From: Alphaproteobacteria bacterium
GTDB taxonomy: Bacteria; Pseudomonadota; Alphaproteobacteria; UBA7985; JAUIBT01
Length of the DNA stretch: 53,907 nucleotides
Direction of reading: 5' to 3'
NCBI GenBank assembly: GCA_030432195.1
Contig: JAUIHE010000005.1
Location: 1 to 53,907 of the forward strand
Position numbers and translations under genes: made by a program. Under the pieces are notes generated by a model. That model ran no database searches and was not told where the DNA came from. It worked only from the letters and a program-made list of their open reading frames with translations. Shown piece after piece: positions 50,307 to 53,907 of the stretch. Positions within the stretch are counted from its first letter, which is position 1. Every line of letters starts with the position of its first letter.

Positions 50307-51062
50307 ATGATCCGTGAAATCGTCCTAGATACTGAGACCACTGGTTTTGAGCCCAGCGAAGGGCATCGCATCGTTGAGATCGGCTGTATCGAGCTGATCA
50401 ATCACGTATCCACCCGCGAAACCTTCCATGTCTACCTGGACCCGGAGCGTGACATGCCCGAAGACGCCGCGCGGGTGCACGGCCTGACGATGGATTTTCT
50501 GGCCGGCAAGCCCAAGTTCCGAGACAAGGCCCAGGCGTTCCTGGATTTCATTCAAGATTCGCGCCTGATTATCCACAATGCCAAGTTCGACATGCGCTTT
50601 TTGAACGCCGAACTGATCGCTGCTGACTATGAGCCGCTGCCCGTGGAGCGCGCGCTGGACACATTAGATTTGGCGCGTCGGAAATTTCCTGGAGCGCAAG
50701 CCAGCCTAGACGCTTTGTGTCGCCGTTTTGAGGTCGATAATTCGGGCCGTGATCTGCACGGCGCTTTGCTGGATTCCGAACTGCTGGCCGAGGTCTATTT
50801 GCACCTGATCGGCGGTCGCCAGCCTGAGCTGATGGGCGGGTTCAATCCGGCTCCAGATGCCACCACCACGACCAGCGCAGGGACCAAGACCCCCGGCGCA
50901 GCGGACTTTTCCAGCCTTGTCGGCCAAAGGGCCTCCGGCGAAAAGCGGCCGCCGCGCGCGTTCCCAGCGAGCGCCGAAGAGCGGGCCGCGCACCGTGCTT
51001 TCCTTGATGAAATCAAAGACCCTGTTTGGCACAAGATCTGGGAAGAGAGCGGCAAGGGATAG
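50307..51062 (+). CDS. dnaQ: DNA polymerase III subunit epsilon
   Basis: '[30 protein letters not shown]', '[16 protein letters not shown]', '[15 protein letters not shown]'; start set at ATG 50307. Confidence 0.94.
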   Translation: MIREIVLDTETTGFEPSEGHRIVEIGCIELINHVSTRETFHVYLDPERDMPEDAARVHGLTMDFLAGKPKFRDKAQAFLDFIQDSRLIIHNAKFDMRFLNAELIAADYEPLPVERALDTLDLARRKFPGAQASLDALCRRFEVDNSGRDLHGALLDSELLAEVYLHLIGGRQPELMGGFNPAPDATTTTSAGTKTPGAADFSSLVGQRASGEKRPPRAFPASAEERAAHRAFLDEIKDPVWHKIWEESGKG

Positions 51063-51270
51063 CGCGCGAAAAGTCGCCTGTTGGACGCAAGCGCTTCGCC
51101 CTAGACCGCTGACAAGGCGCGCGCGCCGTTGGTTGCGCGCCATCGCCTGTGAGGGTGGCCTCCAGGCCAAAATCAGGGGCGGGTACCACGAACAATACAT
51201 AAACAACCAACAAGCGATAAAAGAAATTGCCATTATATTGCGCATATCATAGAACTAATCACGAACAAAA

Positions 51271-51290
51271 AGCTTGGCAATCGCCGAGCT
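51271..51290 (+). promoter_or_regulatory. 5'UTR hairpin (AGCTTGGC-aatc-GCCGAGCT) ahead of the first MANTF gene
   Basis: 8-bp stem with one G-U, AATC loop, followed by GATAGGAGT SD; homologous hairpin at 53047-53064. Confidence 0.7.
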
Positions 51291-51309
51291 TCCTGATAGG
51301 AGTAACTCT

Positions 51310-51855
51310 ATGGCAAACACCTTTTACCCCAATCCGCTATTGGCGAGCGCTGCAGTCTCAACCTATGGACCCAATCGCCAGTTGAGAATGCGGCCGCGCA
51401 ACGCGGTCCTGCGCGGCGAAGCCGTCGCGCGGATTTTGTACCCACCCGTCGAGGTAAAACCCCACAGCTGGCGTTCAAAACACTTTGAGCAGCCCAATGC
51501 ACCGCCTGTAAAGCCGGGCAAGATCACCTACGTTGACCGCAGGGATGACGGCATCAGGCCGCTACCTGGATACTTGGTTCACCGAAAACGTGGTGAACCA
51601 AGAGCTCTTGAAGGCAGAATAGCCAAGCAAGTATGCGCTCTTACAATTGGAGGTTTGGGCGCGATGCATGGATCAAAAGCTGGCCCATGGGGCACCCTTG
51701 CAGGCGGCGTCCTCGGCGGCGTCCTCGGCGGGGTCTTGGGTGAGATTGGCTGTGATCAGGCTGGCGAATTCAATCTTCCCAGTATTCAGCCAGGCATTCC
51801 AAGTCCAAATGGCAGGATAGACCACAACGGCAATACGATTAACCCTCACCTCTAA
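51310..51855 (+). CDS. MANTF-module protein A: conserved N-terminal module + Gly-zipper segment (candidate bacteriocin-like toxin)
   Basis: 181 aa; paralog of 53085-53636; 'GGLGAMHGSKAGPWGTLAGGVLGGVLGGVLGEIG' glycine-zipper; SD GATAGGAGT. Confidence 0.7.
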   Translation: MANTFYPNPLLASAAVSTYGPNRQLRMRPRNAVLRGEAVARILYPPVEVKPHSWRSKHFEQPNAPPVKPGKITYVDRRDDGIRPLPGYLVHRKRGEPRALEGRIAKQVCALTIGGLGAMHGSKAGPWGTLAGGVLGGVLGGVLGEIGCDQAGEFNLPSIQPGIPSPNGRIDHNGNTINPHL

Positions 51856-51922
51856 ATAAGGCTTACGCAATGGGAGTGACTTAGCAATCACTCCCTTCTT
51901 GCTATATGCGGATAGAATCCAT

Positions 51923-52081
51923 ATGTCAAAAACCACTCATTTTGCTATTATATTTGCTATAATGCTTGTAGCAAATATAATAAGAGAAGCTCATGACATC
52001 AGCTTTTCTTTATATCTTGTTGCAATTGGAGCTTCCGCCTTTATGATAGGAGAGATATATAAACAAACAAATGAAAATTAA
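51923..52081 (+). CDS. Small (52 aa) two-helix membrane protein, candidate immunity for protein A
   Basis: MSKTTHFAIIFAIMLVANIIREAHDISFSLYLVAIGASAFMIGEIYKQTNEN; 67 bp downstream of protein A. Confidence 0.5.
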   Translation: MSKTTHFAIIFAIMLVANIIREAHDISFSLYLVAIGASAFMIGEIYKQTNEN

Positions 52082-52399
52082 GTCGAGAAAATTTTGCAAA
52101 TAATTACTATGTAATATGAACTATTAAACTATCACACACTTGTAAACATAAAAATAATTTTGCTATGTATTACACCTAAATGTGTATAGCAATTACAGCC
52201 GTTGTTATACCTACTTTTCGTGAATATATGCGTACCGTTGCATGCGTTTAATATAATTGTTTGTAAGATCACTTCGTACATGCGGCTGTCAATACCTTGA
52301 GTTAATTACATATATGATGTTGTTATTTACTATAAATTGATTTCATCAAATTTGGTAAGTTAATAGTATATAAATTACACTTAGTTGGCGATATATATT

Positions 52400-52630
52400 A
52401 TGAATAAAAGCAATCTAAAAATAAGTCTAATATATGCAATCTTGACAACTGTAATGTGGGAAGTTGTAATGTCTATTATAGCTTGGAAGGAATATAAGCT
52501 ATATTTGGTGTCATTTACCGCCCCTATCATGATTTTGGTTCTTACATATATCACTTATAGGCGACTAAATAAAAAAAATCCAAAACAATCATATTTGGAA
52601 GCAATAAGTGTGACTTATCTGCAAGGATGA
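52400..52630 (+). CDS. Small (76 aa) two-helix membrane protein
   Basis: MNKSNLKISLIYAILTTVMWEVVMSIIAWKEYKLYLVSFTAPIMILVLTYITYRRLNKKNPKQ...; ATG start at 52400. Confidence 0.5.
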   Translation: MNKSNLKISLIYAILTTVMWEVVMSIIAWKEYKLYLVSFTAPIMILVLTYITYRRLNKKNPKQSYLEAISVTYLQG

Positions 52631-52779
52631 ATGCAATTATGGTTCACTTTTATAAAACACAATTTAGATGCCAGCTATCAAAACTCCGCCATGAGTTCCG
52701 TTTAACCCTGTGATCATGAGTTCTTGTACAGGTACCTGTGCACTTGCATTTGATGCTGTTACAGCCGAAATGACGGAAT

Positions 52780-52959
52780 ATGAAACCAATCCTTAAGATA
52801 ATTTTCGGTCTTACTACAATTACGAGCTTTATATTTATTGCTGATAGCCTGTCTCTGGGCGTGCCAGGTGTGATAGGAGCGTCAATTTTATATGCGGTTG
52901 TAGACTATGTTCTCTTTGGCGGGGCCCGCCGTCGCCGCCGACCGCCTGAGCGCCACTGA
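52780..52959 (+). CDS. Small (59 aa) hydrophobic protein with Arg-rich tail; absent from the supplied ORF track
   Basis: Manual translation: MKPILKIIFGLTTITSFIFIADSLSLGVPGVIGASILYAVVDYVLFGGARRRRRPPERH*. Confidence 0.45.
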   Translation: MKPILKIIFGLTTITSFIFIADSLSLGVPGVIGASILYAVVDYVLFGGARRRRRPPERH

Positions 52960-53046
52960 GGCAGTGCCAATCCCGAACTATTAACAGGCGAAAACAAATA
53001 ATTGCACTATCGGCTAATTTGCGATCGAACATATATAGAACAAACC

Positions 53047-53064
53047 TCTTGGCAATCGCCAAGA
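53047..53064 (+). promoter_or_regulatory. 5'UTR hairpin (TCTTGGC-aatc-GCCAAGA) ahead of the second MANTF gene
   Basis: 7-bp perfect stem, same AATC loop and position as 51271-51290. Confidence 0.7.
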
Positions 53065-53084
53065 TCTCTGATAGGAGTGTCTCT

Positions 53085-53636
53085 ATGGCAAACACCTTTG
53101 ACCCTAATCTGCTTTTGGCGCGCGCCTCGGACTCGCCCTACGGTGCGAAGCCCTCGTTGCGCCCGCAACCTTTCAACCCAGCCTTGCGAGGCGAAGCTCT
53201 GAAACGGTTCTTGTATCCACCTGTCAAGGTGCGGTCACACACCTGGCGTTCAAAGCACGACGAACAGCCCATCACAACGCCTGCGCACCGACGTACAGGT
53301 CCACAAGCCTCTGGGCCCAAGATAACCTACCCACACGCTTATGTTCGGCGCGGACCAGGTTATCCGGAAAACGGCCCAACACCTGCAACGGCTTACTCAA
53401 GACAAGCGATTGCAAAGAAATCTTCCCCTACGCCGGTGAATTGGAAAAGATTCTCCCGGTGTGGCTTGGACATCTTCAACGGCGCTCGTACTGGGGCCTG
53501 GGCCTTCGGAGCGCCGGGAGCAGCTATTGGAGCGATTTCACCTGATCCTGCCACGACGATAGCTGGCGCTGGAATAGGCGCAGGTATTGGCTCGGTTGTT
53601 GGCGGCCTGGCGGGCTATGCAGGCTCGGACGCCTGA
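53085..53636 (+). CDS. MANTF-module protein B: conserved N-terminal module + Gly-zipper C-terminus (candidate bacteriocin-like toxin)
   Basis: 183 aa; 'CGLDIFNGARTGAWAFGAPGAAIGAI...AGAGIGAGIGSVVGGLAGYAG'; SD GATAGGAGT. Confidence 0.7.
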   Translation: MANTFDPNLLLARASDSPYGAKPSLRPQPFNPALRGEALKRFLYPPVKVRSHTWRSKHDEQPITTPAHRRTGPQASGPKITYPHAYVRRGPGYPENGPTPATAYSRQAIAKKSSPTPVNWKRFSRCGLDIFNGARTGAWAFGAPGAAIGAISPDPATTIAGAGIGAGIGSVVGGLAGYAGSDA

Positions 53637-53705
53637 CGACAAGGCTCGATGTCTCCGAAATAGAGCCACACACCGGCTGGTCCTGTCATAAGAAAGAAAC
53701 GCTCT

Positions 53706-53906
53706 GTGGTCTTCTTGCTGCTCGCAATCGTTGGAATTTATGTGCTGGTAAGCTTCGTGACTATAACGGTTGCTTATCACTTGCTGAAAGCCAAGGACGT
53801 CAAAGACCCCAAGAAGGATTCCCGCATCTATGGTTCTTTGGCGGCGCTGGCGATCGTGCTCTACTATGTGCCAGAATACATTAAGCTCGTTATGAAAATC
53901 TGCTGA
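53706..53906 (+). CDS. Small (66 aa) two-helix membrane protein, candidate immunity for protein B
   Basis: GTG start; VVFLLLAIVGIYVLVSFVTITVAYHLL...IYGSLAALAIVLYYVPEYIKLVMKIC; 69 bp after protein B. Confidence 0.5.
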   Translation: MVFLLLAIVGIYVLVSFVTITVAYHLLKAKDVKDPKKDSRIYGSLAALAIVLYYVPEYIKLVMKIC

Positions 53907-53907
53907 T

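Noticed and set aside
52385-52399. TTG start at 52385 for the 81-aa ORF in the track
   Set aside because: ATG at 52400 is the more plausible start; the extra residues come from an alternative start codon assumption.

Overview
This ~54 kb, GC-rich window looks like an alphaproteobacterial chromosome segment that probably spans the replication-origin neighbourhood. Core blocks are: glcDEF (- strand); DinG-type helicase; an envelope cluster (two SH3b/LprI-like paralogs, a CAP-domain lipoprotein, an L,D-transpeptidase, a predicted aminopeptidase); cobQ, murI and yejABEF; a membrane cytochrome c; prephenate dehydratase; SRP RNA-dnaX-ybaB-recR; parB-parA-rsmG-mnmG-mnmE-rho with two perfect parS palindromes; hemJ-hemH-hemE; then a hemE/PPSR divergent intergenic region (candidate oriC) followed by PPSR-maf-aroE-coaE-dnaQ. 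Accessory material sits at three places. (i) The left edge has an IS256-like transposase start and terminal repeat that truncates a PD-(D/E)XK-like ORF. (ii) At 6.6-8.2 kb there is a small AT-richer membrane-protein/class 3 lipase pair. (iii) The right edge (51.1-53.9 kb) is an AT-rich island with two paralogous 'MANTF' proteins. These share a conserved ~60-aa N-terminal module and a conserved 5'UTR hairpin with a compensatory base-pair change. Their C-termini diverge and are rich in glycine-zipper sequence, and they are interspersed with four very small two-helix membrane ORFs. I consider (iii) the best candidate for an undescribed system: a modular bacteriocin-like toxin/immunity cassette array. 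That function is inferred, not shown.
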